From Bacteroidales bacterium (GTDB lineage Bacteria; Bacteroidota; Bacteroidia; Bacteroidales; P3): a stretch of 64,000 nt of DNA. The translations under genes and the position numbers were made by a program. Below, piece by piece: positions 24,153 through 32,993 of this stretch; position 1 is the stretch's first letter; each line of letters starts with the position of its first letter. The notes beneath the pieces were generated by a model. The model ran no database searches. It was not told the origin of the DNA and worked only from the letters and a program-made list of their open reading frames with translations. Location of the stretch: assembly GCA_017439185.1 (NCBI GenBank), contig JAFRTM010000007.1, forward strand, positions 1 to 64,000, in the 5' to 3' direction.

Positions 24153-24410
24153 ATGTACGATACAATTTTAGAACAGCTGAAGACCAAATTTCCTGGGGTC
24201 AGCGAAGACATCCTGGGCAGGGTCGCCAAGAAGTTGGCCGGGACTGCCAAGACGGAAGACGAGGTAAAGACCGCCGTTGACGGGGTTACCTTCCAACAGT
24301 TACTTGAGAGCTATGGCGACAGCCGAGCCAACGACGCCACCAAGACCGCCGTGATGAACTACGAGAAGAAACACGGCCTCAAGGACGGCAAAGTGGTGAT
24401 TTTGGGATGA
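24153..24410 (+). CDS. Small prophage-associated protein
   Basis: An 85-residue protein (MYDTILEQLKTKFPGVS...) that resembles a small protein I know from Bacteroidales phage head modules, where it commonly lies between the MuF gene and capsid genes (signatures KTKFPGVSEDILxRxAKKLA and VTFQQLLESYGDSRAxDA). Helical N-terminal half, no signal peptide, no known catalytic motif; a scaffolding or head role is a guess. It lies 420 bases after the truncated MuF gene and 25 bases before the tRNA-Gln 3' end, and is the second relic of the same lost prophage. Confidence 0.6.
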   Translation: MYDTILEQLKTKFPGVSEDILGRVAKKLAGTAKTEDEVKTAVDGVTFQQLLESYGDSRANDATKTAVMNYEKKHGLKDGKVVILG

Positions 24411-24435
24411 GTGTTGTTTATCTGTAGTTTTTTTG

Positions 24436-24506
24436 TTGTCCTACCAGGATTCGAACCTAGACAAGCAGAACCAAAATCTGATGTGCTACCATTACACCAT
24501 AGGACA
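24436..24506 (-). tRNA. tRNA-Gln (anticodon UUG)
   Basis: The minus strand folds as a cloverleaf: acceptor TGTCCTA/TAGGACA (24506-24500 with 24443-24437), D arm with GTAATGGTAGC, anticodon loop TTTTGGT giving anticodon TTG, T arm with GGTTCGAATCC, and discriminator base A. CCA is not encoded. A Bacteroidota promoter lies 28 bases upstream. Confidence 0.96.
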
Positions 24507-24533
24507 ATCGCTTTTGTTGCTTAAAAGCGGGTG

Positions 24534-24565
24534 CAAAGGTACGAACTTTTTTTATACTGACCAAA
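24534..24565 (-). promoter_or_regulatory. Promoter for tRNA-Gln
   Basis: Minus strand: TTG at 24564-24562, 20 bases, TACCTTTG at 24541-24534. Confidence 0.75.
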
Positions 24566-24609
24566 AAAAAGTTTTAGAAGGCTATTATACAGCCTGTTGT
24601 GAGGATATG

Positions 24610-24647
24610 AAAAAGCGAGGAGGCAACCCTGAAGTCGCCTCCTCGCT
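24610..24647 (-). terminator. Terminator after the coiled-coil lipoprotein gene
   Basis: AGCGAGGAGGC and GCCTCCTCGCT (24614-24624 and 24637-24647) form an 11-bp stem followed on the minus strand by TTTTC. It separates the lipoprotein gene from the tRNA promoter. Confidence 0.8.
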
Positions 24648-24675
24648 CTGTTTTCTGACCGAAATTAGTTCAGTG

Positions 24676-25536
24676 CTATTTGGTTGAGATTACCAGGTAA
24701 TCGGTATATTTCCAGAACTGCTCCACGTTCAGGATTCTGATGTAGGAGACAATCGAGGAGTTGTCGGGATCATTGACAATCTCGTAAGAAGCTTCGGGGT
24801 GAGTGGATACCAGACGAGCTTTCTTGGCGTTGACCGTGATGGTCTTCACCTGGGTGCGGTCAATCTCGGTGAAGAGGCTCTGCTCCATGTCGGTGGTGAT
24901 TTTCTGACGACGTTTGGAGATGCCTACCTTGTCGATGATGCCGGCAGATTTGAGGTCTTTGTATGAGCCAACCACATAGTAAGCCTTGTTGGCTTCTGCT
25001 ATACGCTGAGCGATGGTGTGGTCTTTCTCCTCGTTGGCTGCGGTAAGGTCAGCAACGTTCTGGTTGAGAGTTTTGATGGTTGCATTCTTGGACTGCAGTT
25101 CGGCGTTGAGGTCAGCTATCTGCTGCTCCTGCTCGGCGATACGTGTCTCGAGTTTGGTGACGAATTCCTGCAACTCTTTGTTTTTCTTGTTGGCGGCACC
25201 CAAACGGTTGTTGAGGCTGGCAATCTTTGCCTTGTTGTCGGCGAGGAGGCTCTCGATGCTGTTGATCTGCTCCTGGATCTTGCCTTTCACGTTGGTGTTA
25301 CCTTCGCCATCGCGACGCATCTCTTGCACTGCACCGTAGGTGCTGCTAACTTGTGCCAAGTTGTCTTCTATGGCGTTGAGGGCTGCGAAGATAGAATCAA
25401 TCTCGCCGTCCTTTTGGGATACTTGCTCGAGGAGGTCACCATTCTCTTGGCGCAGTTGCTCAAGCTCTTTCTGGTTGCAAGCGGTGAAGCACAGAGTCAC
25501 CACTGCCAGACTTAACGTTAAGAATAGTTTTTTCAT
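24676..25536 (-). CDS. Coiled-coil lipoprotein
   Basis: 286 residues from the ATG ending at 25536; codons upstream in the same frame lack a signal-peptide-like start. The lipobox FTAC places the lipidated Cys at 20. Residues about 25-175 are a long coiled coil (ELEQLRQENGDLLEQ, then many Leu/Glu/Lys/Gln heptads). The C-terminal 110 residues form a compact domain (KAYYVVGSYKDLKSAGIIDK, RKAR, STHPEASYEI) that I do not recognise by name but which recurs in Bacteroidales lipoproteins of this shape. Probably an envelope structural or spacer protein. Divergent from the M3 peptidase gene across a 14-bp palindrome. Confidence 0.75.
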   Translation of the reverse strand: MKKLFLTLSLAVVTLCFTACNQKELEQLRQENGDLLEQVSQKDGEIDSIFAALNAIEDNLAQVSSTYGAVQEMRRDGEGNTNVKGKIQEQINSIESLLADNKAKIASLNNRLGAANKKNKELQEFVTKLETRIAEQEQQIADLNAELQSKNATIKTLNQNVADLTAANEEKDHTIAQRIAEANKAYYVVGSYKDLKSAGIIDKVGISKRRQKITTDMEQSLFTEIDRTQVKTITVNAKKARLVSTHPEASYEIVNDPDNSSIVSYIRILNVEQFWKYTDYLVISTK

Positions 25537-25584
25537 TTTTTTTACCTTTCTTTTATTTATTGTACAATTATTTTTCAAAAAACT

Positions 25585-25598
25585 CGTTATATATAACG
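25585..25598. promoter_or_regulatory. 14-bp perfect palindrome between divergent genes
   Basis: CGTTATATATAACG lies midway in the 89-bp gap between the lipoprotein and M3 peptidase genes. It could be an operator; neither strand shows a clear TAnnTTTG box in this gap. AT-rich palindromes can arise by chance. Confidence 0.3.
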
Positions 25599-25625
25599 TA
25601 AAACTAAAAGAAATATTACATAAAT

Positions 25626-27743
25626 ATGAAAAAATATTTTTTAATTTCGATTTTAACCATGGCAATAGCAGTAGTCAGTTCGTTGAAAATCAGTGCACAG
25701 GACAATGTTTTGTTGTCCGATTGGCAGACCCCTTATCAGACCCCTCCGTTCTCTAAGATAAAGATTTCCGACTACGAGCCGGCTATAAAAGTTGCCCTTG
25801 AAGAGGCGTATGCCGACATTGACCGCATAGCCAACCAGAAGGAGAAGCCCACCTTCGAGAATACCATTACCGCTATAGAGCTGGCGGGAGAGAAGCTTAC
25901 CCGAATCAGTAATATACTCTTCAATCTCAATGAGTGCAACAGCAGCGACGAGATGAATGCAATCGTAATGAAGTTTTCTCCAGAACTCACGCGATACAGC
26001 AATAGTGTTACGATGAACGAGAAACTCTTTGCCCGAGTGAAGAAACTATACGACAGCAGAGCCAAGCTCTCTCTCACCACCGAGCAGGCCACCCTCTTGG
26101 AAAATACGTACAGAGGTTTTACCAAGCACGGTATCAACTTGTCCAAAAAAGACAAGAAAACCTATATGCAGAATGCCGAGGACTTGTCGCGTCTTACCAT
26201 CTGGTTTAACCAGGACGTCCTTGGCGACAACAACAACTACACGCTGCATGTTACCGACAAGAAAGACCTGAGAGGTCTGCCGGAGAATGTGGTAGCCGCC
26301 GCAGCCCAGGAGGCAAAGGACCGCAATCTCGAGGGTTGGGTGTTTACCCTCGACTATCCCTCGGTAGGCCCATTCCTGACCTATGCCGACAACCGCGATC
26401 TGCGCGAGCAGATGTGGAGGGCGTACAACAGCCGTGGAAATAGAGCCAACAATAACAATAATACCGATATAATACGCCAGATCAGCAGACTCCGTATGGA
26501 GCAGGCCCGTCTTCTCGGATATCCCAACTATGCAGCCTATGCCCTCAGCGACAAGATGGCGGAGAATGTGGACAATGTTGCGAAATTTATGCAAGATTTG
26601 CAGAATAACGCATTGCCGGTGGCCAATAGCGATGTCAGGGAGGTGATGACCTACGCTGCCGACCACGGAGCCAACTTTCAGCTTCAGCGCTGGGATTTCG
26701 GCTACTATAGCGAGAAGCTGAAACAGGAGAAATACAGTTTCGATGCCGAACTGCTGCGTCCCTATTTCCAATTAGAGAAAGTGCGTCAGGGTATCTTTGA
26801 CCTCTATGGGAGGCTCTATGGTATTACCTTCCGCCAGTCTTCCACAATTGAGGTGTATCATCCTGATGTTACCGTATATGAGGTGTTCGACGGAGACCGC
26901 TTCATGGGCGTTCTATATCTTGATATGTATCCCCGGGCCAGCAAGCGCAGTGGAGCGTGGATGACGGAATTCCGTGCGCAGAGTAACATAGGAGGCCATC
27001 AGGTGAGGCCGCTCATACAGGTAGTGTGCAACTTTACCAAGCCAGTGGGAGACAAGCCCTCGCTGCTCTCGTTCGACGAGGTGGAGACCTTTATGCACGA
27101 GATGGGACATGCTATGCACGGTATGATGAGCGACATCACCTATCCTTCGCTCAGCGGCACCAGTGTAAAGCACGATTTCGTGGAAACAATGTCGCAGGTG
27201 ATGGAGAACTGGTGCTACGAGCCAGAATTCCTCAACACATTTGCCAAACATTACATTACCGGCGACACCATCCCAGCCGAGTATATCAAGAAAATCAAGG
27301 CCAGCGAGAACTTCCTCGCCGGGTATATGTGTATCCGTCAGCTCAACTATGGCAACATCGATATGGCGTACCATACACTTGGAAGTCCGCTTACTGGCGA
27401 TATCGAAAAGTTTGAGCACGCCAATATGGTAGAGATGCTGCCCGTTGTCGAGGGTTGTATCTCCAGCACAGCCTTCACCCACATATTCTCGGGAGGGTAT
27501 GCTGCCGGCTACTACGGGTACAAATGGGCAGAAGTGCTCGATGCAGACCTCTTCTCAAAGTTCAAGAAAGACGGAATATTCAATCACGAGACGGCGATGG
27601 ACTTCCGTCGTAAGATTCTCTCTCGCGGAGGCACAGACAATCCGTCGGTATTGTTCAGAAACTTTATGGGACGCGATCCCGACAACAAAGCATTCCTTAT
27701 CCGTTGCGGTTTTCTCAAAGAGAGACTCGCCAAGGAGAGGTAG
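25626..27743 (+). CDS. M3-family oligopeptidase (dipeptidyl carboxypeptidase-like)
   Basis: A 705-residue zinc metallopeptidase. An N-terminal signal peptide (about 25 residues, ending KISAQ) indicates periplasmic location. The M3 catalytic motif HEMGHAMHG has ligands His491 and His495 with catalytic Glu492; the downstream third-ligand region follows (SGTSVKHDFVETMSQVMENW). The length and the C-terminal GGYAAGYYGYKWAEVLDAD fit the Dcp/oligopeptidase A branch, which trims short peptides for uptake. It precedes RNase R by 30 bases and may share its transcript. Confidence 0.94.
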   Translation: MKKYFLISILTMAIAVVSSLKISAQDNVLLSDWQTPYQTPPFSKIKISDYEPAIKVALEEAYADIDRIANQKEKPTFENTITAIELAGEKLTRISNILFNLNECNSSDEMNAIVMKFSPELTRYSNSVTMNEKLFARVKKLYDSRAKLSLTTEQATLLENTYRGFTKHGINLSKKDKKTYMQNAEDLSRLTIWFNQDVLGDNNNYTLHVTDKKDLRGLPENVVAAAAQEAKDRNLEGWVFTLDYPSVGPFLTYADNRDLREQMWRAYNSRGNRANNNNNTDIIRQISRLRMEQARLLGYPNYAAYALSDKMAENVDNVAKFMQDLQNNALPVANSDVREVMTYAADHGANFQLQRWDFGYYSEKLKQEKYSFDAELLRPYFQLEKVRQGIFDLYGRLYGITFRQSSTIEVYHPDVTVYEVFDGDRFMGVLYLDMYPRASKRSGAWMTEFRAQSNIGGHQVRPLIQVVCNFTKPVGDKPSLLSFDEVETFMHEMGHAMHGMMSDITYPSLSGTSVKHDFVETMSQVMENWCYEPEFLNTFAKHYITGDTIPAEYIKKIKASENFLAGYMCIRQLNYGNIDMAYHTLGSPLTGDIEKFEHANMVEMLPVVEGCISSTAFTHIFSGGYAAGYYGYKWAEVLDADLFSKFKKDGIFNHETAMDFRRKILSRGGTDNPSVLFRNFMGRDPDNKAFLIRCGFLKERLAKER

Positions 27744-27773
27744 TTACTAACATTATTAATTCCTAATCACATT

Positions 27774-30062
27774 ATGGATAAACTTACAGAACAGATAATA
27801 AAACTCTTCGCCAACAACCCGTTCGACACCCTCAACCCCAAGCAGGTGGCGGCACGTGTGGGAGCCCACGACAAGAGTGGGCGTAGCCTGGTGCAGGCAA
27901 CAATATACGAGCTTGCCGAAGCCGGCGTGCTTCTCGAAGAGGGGAGGGGGAAATACAAGATTAATCCCAAGCATATCGATGACGTGCCCAAAAACTGTAT
28001 AGTGGGCACTATGGATATGAAGCAGACCGGCAAGGCTTACGTCATACCGCAGGAAGAGGGGAGAGAAGATGTTATGATAGCACCCAACCTCACCCATCAC
28101 GCCTTGCACGGCGACACCGTAAAGGTGGCGATGTTCCCCCAGCGCAAGATGCACAAACCCGAAGGCGAGGTGGTGGAAATCATGCAAAGGGCCAAGACCC
28201 GCTTTGTCGGTCGCATACAGAAAATGGACAAGTTCGCTTTCCTCCTCTGCGACAACCGCAATATGCCGGTGGACATATTTCTTTCCCTCTCGGACCTTAA
28301 CGGAGCGGAAGACGGAGAGAAGGCGGTGGTAGAGATGGTGGACTGGCCCGAGCGTATGAACAACCCCGTAGGCAAGGTGGTCAAGCGTCTCGGCCGTCCG
28401 GGAGACAACAACGTAGAGATGCAGTCAATCCTTGCCGAATTCGACTTTCCCCTCGATTTTCCGCAGGCAGTGGAGAAAGAAGCTGCCAAGATGAAACAGC
28501 CTACCAAAAAAGAGGCAGAAGGCCGCCGCGACTTCCGTAAGGTTACCACATTTACCATAGACCCTGCCGATGCCAAGGACTTCGACGACGCACTGTCGTT
28601 CAGAGTCCTGAAGAACGGGCATTATGAGGTGGGAGTCCATATTGCCGACGTGTCCCATTATGTCAAGCCGGGCAGTGCCATAGACAGAGAAGCCTATCTG
28701 AGAGGAACCAGTGTGTATCTCGTTGACAGGACCATACCGATGCTCCCCGAGCGACTATGCAACGAACTCTGTTCCCTCCGGCAAGACGAGGACAAGCTCT
28801 GCTTCAGTGTGGTAATGGAGATGGACGACCAAGCCAAGACCTCTAACCTCTGGTTCGGCAAGACCGTCATACGCTCCGACCGCCGTATGGCATACGAAGA
28901 GGCACAAGCCATGATAGACCGCCAGGAGAGTGACGGCACGCCCGTAGGCGATGCCATATTACGGCTACATGCCCTCGCTTCGATTCTCCGAGGCCAGCGA
29001 TACAAGGACGGAGCCATAAACTTCGAGACACAGGAGGTGAAGTTTCACCTTGACGAGAACGCCAAACCGATAGGAGTATATATTAAGGAACAGAAGGAAG
29101 CCAACTGGCTCATCGAAGAGTTTATGCTCCTCGCCAACCGCAGTGTGGCCGAACATATAGGCAAGACGCGAAAAGACAAGGCCAAAGGGAGCAAACCCGA
29201 GAGAGCCAAGACATTTGTATATCGAGTCCATGACGAGCCCAACCCTGAGAAACTCAACACGTTCGTGGAGTTTGTCGCCAAGCTGGGATTCAAGATGAAG
29301 GTGGGCAGCCGCAAAGCCCTGGCAGACTCCTACAACCGACTCTTTTCCGATATAGCCGGACGAGGCGAAGAGTATATGATAGACACTATCGCCATACGCA
29401 CGATGTCCAAGGCCTACTATTCGACCGAGAATATAGGCCACTACGGACTTGCCTTTCCGTTCTATACCCATTTTACGTCGCCCATACGCCGTTACCCTGA
29501 CCTGATGGTCCATCGCCTGCTGGAACGCTACATGGAAGGAGGAGCGTCGGTCCCGGCCGAGGAGTATGAGGAATACTGTAAGCACTGTTCCCTGATGGAG
29601 AAGAAAGCCGCCGATGCCGAGCGCGCCAGTGTGAAATACAAGCAGGCCGAATACTTGAGCGACAAGCTGGGAGAGGTGTTCCCGGCACTTATCTCCGGTG
29701 TCAGCAAATGGGGAATATATGCCGAGATAGAAGGCAATAAATGTGAGGGAATGATTCCCATCGGTTCGCTGAAGGGCGACTACTATATGCTCGACGAGGA
29801 CAACTATCAGGTCATAGGCCGCCGCACCGGCAAGTGCTACAAGCTTGGCTCCCCCGTGACGATAAGAGTCAAGGGGGTGGATATGCTCAAGAAACTCATC
29901 GACTTCGAGCTCGTGGAACCCGGAGAGGAAAAGCACGATGACGACCGCCGAGGCAATTCCCGCGGCAAAGGAAAAGGCAAAGGAAAACCTGGCGAGCATC
30001 CGAAAGATAAAGGCAAAAAGGCCCACCGTCAGCGTAAAAGCAACAAACATAATAGCCGATAG
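27774..30062 (+). CDS. rnr: Ribonuclease R
   Basis: A 762-residue 3'-5' exoribonuclease that degrades structured RNA. Domains in order: N-terminal helix-turn-helix-like region (1-70), cold-shock domains (75-230), the RNB catalytic domain with DPADAKDFDDALS (Asp263, Asp269, Asp271, Asp272 coordinating Mg2+), and a C-terminal S1 domain (about 640-720). The tail from 725 is extremely Lys/Gly/Arg-rich (GKGKGKGKPG), typical of RNase R. Starts 30 bases after the peptidase gene. No terminator hairpin is obvious directly after the stop. Confidence 0.96.
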   Translation: MDKLTEQIIKLFANNPFDTLNPKQVAARVGAHDKSGRSLVQATIYELAEAGVLLEEGRGKYKINPKHIDDVPKNCIVGTMDMKQTGKAYVIPQEEGREDVMIAPNLTHHALHGDTVKVAMFPQRKMHKPEGEVVEIMQRAKTRFVGRIQKMDKFAFLLCDNRNMPVDIFLSLSDLNGAEDGEKAVVEMVDWPERMNNPVGKVVKRLGRPGDNNVEMQSILAEFDFPLDFPQAVEKEAAKMKQPTKKEAEGRRDFRKVTTFTIDPADAKDFDDALSFRVLKNGHYEVGVHIADVSHYVKPGSAIDREAYLRGTSVYLVDRTIPMLPERLCNELCSLRQDEDKLCFSVVMEMDDQAKTSNLWFGKTVIRSDRRMAYEEAQAMIDRQESDGTPVGDAILRLHALASILRGQRYKDGAINFETQEVKFHLDENAKPIGVYIKEQKEANWLIEEFMLLANRSVAEHIGKTRKDKAKGSKPERAKTFVYRVHDEPNPEKLNTFVEFVAKLGFKMKVGSRKALADSYNRLFSDIAGRGEEYMIDTIAIRTMSKAYYSTENIGHYGLAFPFYTHFTSPIRRYPDLMVHRLLERYMEGGASVPAEEYEEYCKHCSLMEKKAADAERASVKYKQAEYLSDKLGEVFPALISGVSKWGIYAEIEGNKCEGMIPIGSLKGDYYMLDEDNYQVIGRRTGKCYKLGSPVTIRVKGVDMLKKLIDFELVEPGEEKHDDDRRGNSRGKGKGKGKPGEHPKDKGKKAHRQRKSNKHNSR

Positions 30063-30168
30063 TTTTGTTTCTACAAACGCCTGGACTTTTTGAGGGAGGA
30101 GAGGCGGACTTTGTTATTGGAAGAGGGTGGGATTTGGGGTGTAAAAATAGGAGGCTGAGAGATGATGG

Positions 30169-30193
30169 AAATCGGCACTTCGGTATATTTTTG
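30169..30193 (+). repeat. Dispersed repeat R2, copy 1 (25 bp)
   Basis: Identical over 25 bases to 56818-56842; contains CGGCACTTCGGTATATTTTT. Same strand in both places, although the R1 copies beside them are in opposite orientation. Confidence 0.85.
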
Positions 30194-30363
30194 TTAGTGG
30201 GGTATTGGGAGGGAAGATGGTATCTGGGATGTGAGGAGAAGGAAATCCTGGTTTTGGGTGTATTTTGGGCTTGTGTTTCAGTAGTAGGCTGTAATACAAG
30301 TGTTTAGTTGTTGTGATAAAAAGTGCTAAAAAATTAGAGAGAGGGTAAAAAGTCCTAAAATGT

Positions 30364-30417
30364 AAGTTGCTGGTAACTAGGACTCAAGTATGTATCAACT
30401 CTATGGTAAGTCTATGG
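30364..30417 (+). repeat. Dispersed 54-bp intergenic repeat R1, copy 3
   Basis: Ungapped match to the copies at 310, 14939 and 56940; identical to copy 4 over the last 22 bases (CAACTCTATGGTAAGTCTAT is the core). Confidence 0.9.
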
Positions 30418-30505
30418 TTGGTTTAGTGGTCAGTGGCCAGTGGTCGGTGGTCAGTTTTTTGGAGGATTATAGAGGGGAGTTGGGGAGAAGGATGAGGGAG
30501 AGGGG

Positions 30506-30527
30506 AATCGGACATTATGTCAATTTT
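30506..30527 (+). repeat. Dispersed repeat R3, copy 1 (22 bp)
   Basis: Identical over 22 bases to 57215-57236. Contains the inverted repeat GACAT-T-ATGTC, which is operator-like. It ends 36 bases before the -33 element of the polysaccharide operon promoter. Confidence 0.85.
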
Positions 30528-30562
30528 GGGAGAGGGGGCTTGGGGAGAAAAAAAAGAAAAAT

Positions 30563-30593
30563 GTTGCCATTAAAAAAAATATTCGTATCTTTG
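30563..30593 (+). promoter_or_regulatory. Consensus promoter of the polysaccharide operon
   Basis: TTG at 30564-30566, 19 bases, TATCTTTG at 30586-30593: a perfect Bacteroidota promoter, 110 bases before the first start codon. Confidence 0.9.
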
Positions 30594-30630
30594 CAGATTC
30601 TTTTTATAAAGAATATATAATAATGTATGT

Positions 30631-30661
30631 GCGCCAGCGCCCGTGTACGTGGGCGAGGCGC
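30631..30661 (+). promoter_or_regulatory. GC-rich hairpin in the polysaccharide operon leader
   Basis: GCGCC (30631-30635) pairs with GGCGC (30657-30661) and CGCCC (30638-30642) with GGGCG (30651-30655), around an 8-base loop and an A-A mismatch. It has no U-tract. It could modulate transcript stability or elongation in the 110-nt leader. Confidence 0.4.
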
Positions 30662-30702
30662 GAGCATTGGCAAGAGGTGACAAATTCGCCCATTTTTCAA
30701 CT

Positions 30703-31677
30703 ATGAAAAAAATATTGGTAACGGGAGGTGCCGGATTTATCGGGAGCAACCTGTGCGAGGCGTTGCTGGAGAGAGGTTATAGTGTGGTGTGCCTCGATAA
30801 TTTCGCAACCGGCCATATTGAGAATGTTCTCGGATTCGGTGAGCGTTACGGAGAGCGGTGGAAACTGAAGGTGGGCGACGTCCGCAGGCTCAAAGACTGT
30901 CGCGAGGCAATGGAGGGAGTCGAGGCGGTGTTCCACGAGGCGGCGCTGGGGAGTGTGCCCCGCAGTATTGTCGATCCGGTGGCAACCAGTACGACAAACA
31001 TAGAGGGATTCCTCAATGTGTTGGTGACGGCGAGAGAGGCGGGAGTGAAGAGGGTGGTGTTCGCTGCCAGCAGCAGCACGTATGGCGACAGTACGGAGTT
31101 GCCGAAGCGGGAGGAGAAGATAGGGAAGCCCCTCAGCCCTTATGCACTCACAAAACTGGTAGATGAACTGTATGCCGATGTCTTTGTGCGCTGTTACGGA
31201 GACATAGAGTATATCGGTTTGCGCTACTTTAACGTCTTCGGCCGCAGACAGGACCCCCATGGGGCCTACGCCGCGGTGATTCCGATATGGGTGAAGGCCC
31301 TGATGGAGCACCGGAGTCCGCTGGTGAACGGAGACGGGAGCATCAGCCGAGACTTTACGCCGGTGGCTAACGTGGTGGATGTGAATCTGTTGGCGCTGGA
31401 GACAACTAAGGCGGAGGCCGTGAACCAGGTGTACAACGTGGCGTGCGGCGAGCGGACCACGCTGAAAGAGCTCTTGGAGGGCTTGAAAGGCGAGCTGTCG
31501 GAATATGACCCCGAGATAGCAAAAGTGAAGGAGACATACGGGCCACCCCGCAAAGGAGATATTCCCCATTCCCTCGCCAGTATCGACAAGGCACGCACGC
31601 TGCTCGGCTATGACCCACGGCTCAACGTGAAGGAAGGGTTGAGAGAGGCCTGCCACTGGTATTGGGAGAATCTTTAG
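30703..31677 (+). CDS. UDP-N-acetylhexosamine 4-epimerase (WbpP/TviC-like)
   Basis: A 324-residue short-chain dehydrogenase/reductase of the extended epimerase type, expected to interconvert UDP-GlcNAc and UDP-GalNAc (or their uronic acids). It shows the NAD-binding TGGAGFIGSNL at the N-terminus, SSSTYGDS, the catalytic Tyr147-x3-Lys151 (YALTK) and RYFNVFGRRQDPHGAYAAVI, which is characteristic of WbpP/TviC enzymes. The ATG at 30703 places the Rossmann motif at the normal distance from the N-terminus. First gene of the operon, 30 bases ahead of its usual partner, the 6-dehydrogenase. Confidence 0.9.
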   Translation: MKKILVTGGAGFIGSNLCEALLERGYSVVCLDNFATGHIENVLGFGERYGERWKLKVGDVRRLKDCREAMEGVEAVFHEAALGSVPRSIVDPVATSTTNIEGFLNVLVTAREAGVKRVVFAASSSTYGDSTELPKREEKIGKPLSPYALTKLVDELYADVFVRCYGDIEYIGLRYFNVFGRRQDPHGAYAAVIPIWVKALMEHRSPLVNGDGSISRDFTPVANVVDVNLLALETTKAEAVNQVYNVACGERTTLKELLEGLKGELSEYDPEIAKVKETYGPPRKGDIPHSLASIDKARTLLGYDPRLNVKEGLREACHWYWENL

Positions 31678-31707
31678 TAATAATTAATCAGAAAAAACAT
31701 AACAACC

Positions 31708-32973
31708 ATGAAAAATATAAAGATAGCAGTAATTGGATTAGGATATGTCGGCTTGCCGTTGGCACGCCTGTTTTCCACAAAATACCCGACCGTGGGTTTC
31801 GATATGAACCAAAGCCGTGTGGATGCCCTCAACGCAGGGCACGACGCCACGTTGGAAGTGAGCGACGAACTGTTGCAGAGCGCGCTCGCCAACGGCTTCC
31901 GTTGCACAGCCGACGTGAACGACATCAGAGACTGCAACTTCTATGTGGTGGCAGTTCCTACGCCCGTGGACGACGACAGGAATCCCGACCTCACCCCGCT
32001 CTACGGAGCCAGCGAGACGGTCGGCAAGGTGATAGGCAAAGGCGATGTGGTGGTGTATGAGAGTACCGTCTATCCCGGAGTTACGGAGGATGAATGTATC
32101 CCGGTGGTGGAGAGAGTCAGCGGCCTGATATGCAACCAGGACTTCTTCTGCGGATACAGTCCCGAGCGCATAAACCCCGGAGACAAATTGCACACCGTGG
32201 AAAAAATCAAGAAGGTGACCTCCGGCTCCACGCCCGAGACAGGCAAGCTGGTCAACGAGGTGTACAGCAGTGTGATAGAGGCAGGCACCCATCTGGCCCC
32301 CAGCATCAAGGTGGCAGAGGCCGCCAAGGTGATAGAGAATTCGCAAAGAGACATCAATATAGCGTTTGTCAACGAGCTCAGCAAGATATTCGCCAAGATG
32401 GGAATAGACACCCTCGATGTGCTCGAGGCCGCCGGGACCAAGTGGAACTTCCTTCCCTTCCGTCCGGGACTGGTGGGAGGCCACTGTATCGGAGTAGATC
32501 CTTACTATCTCGCCCAGTGTGCCCAGCGATACGGCTACAATCCCGAGATAATCCTCGCCGGTCGCCGGATGAACGACGGAATGGGCGAATATGTGGCCAA
32601 CCAGGTGGTAAAACTGATGCTCAAGAAAGGCATCCAGGTGCTGAAAAGCAATATCCTTATAATGGGATTCACCTTCAAGGAGAATTGCCCCGACGTGCGC
32701 AACACCAAGGTGGTGGATATTTACAAGGCGTTGAAAGAGTATAACGTGAACCTGACAGTTTATGATCCCTGGGCAAATCCGGCAGTGGCGATGAGAGAAT
32801 ATGGTGTTGAGGTAGTCAATGAACTTCCTCGGGAATCCTATGACGTGGCCATTATGGCAGTGGCCCATAGAGAGTTTGCATCGGTAGATGTGACAAAACT
32901 GCTGAAAGAGCAGCACGTTATCTACGATGTGAAAGGGACGCTGGACCGCCAGCTGGTTGACGGAAGGCTGTAG
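31708..32973 (+). CDS. UDP-N-acetylhexosamine 6-dehydrogenase (WbpO/TviB-like)
   Basis: A 421-residue NAD-dependent nucleotide-sugar dehydrogenase that oxidises C6 of a UDP-HexNAc to the uronic acid in two steps. Motifs: [11 protein letters not shown] (NAD), [10 protein letters not shown], the catalytic Cys260 in [12 protein letters not shown], and [13 protein letters not shown] of the C-terminal UDP-binding domain. With the preceding epimerase it forms the TviB/TviC (WbpO/WbpP) pair that supplies UDP-GalNAcA-type sugars, so the polymer likely contains an acidic amino sugar. Confidence 0.93.
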   Translation: MKNIKIAVIGLGYVGLPLARLFSTKYPTVGFDMNQSRVDALNAGHDATLEVSDELLQSALANGFRCTADVNDIRDCNFYVVAVPTPVDDDRNPDLTPLYGASETVGKVIGKGDVVVYESTVYPGVTEDECIPVVERVSGLICNQDFFCGYSPERINPGDKLHTVEKIKKVTSGSTPETGKLVNEVYSSVIEAGTHLAPSIKVAEAAKVIENSQRDINIAFVNELSKIFAKMGIDTLDVLEAAGTKWNFLPFRPGLVGGHCIGVDPYYLAQCAQRYGYNPEIILAGRRMNDGMGEYVANQVVKLMLKKGIQVLKSNILIMGFTFKENCPDVRNTKVVDIYKALKEYNVNLTVYDPWANPAVAMREYGVEVVNELPRESYDVAIMAVAHREFASVDVTKLLKEQHVIYDVKGTLDRQLVDGRL

Positions 32974-32993
32974 AAGAGTAACAGGATAGACCT

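Larger units (their letters stand above)
30063..30562. other. Repeat-bearing spacer between rnr and the polysaccharide operon
   Basis: There is no gene. It holds three repeated motifs that also occur together in the 56.8-57.2 kb spacer: R2 at 30169-30193, the 54-bp repeat R1 at 30364-30417, and R3 at 30506-30527. Degenerate CAGTGGTCAGTGGCCAGTGG units lie at 30425-30456. Confidence 0.75.

Noticed and set aside
24436..24462. attL/attR pair derived from the tRNA-Gln 3' end
   Set aside because: I could find no second copy of the tRNA 3' end around 22640-22700 or elsewhere in the relic.
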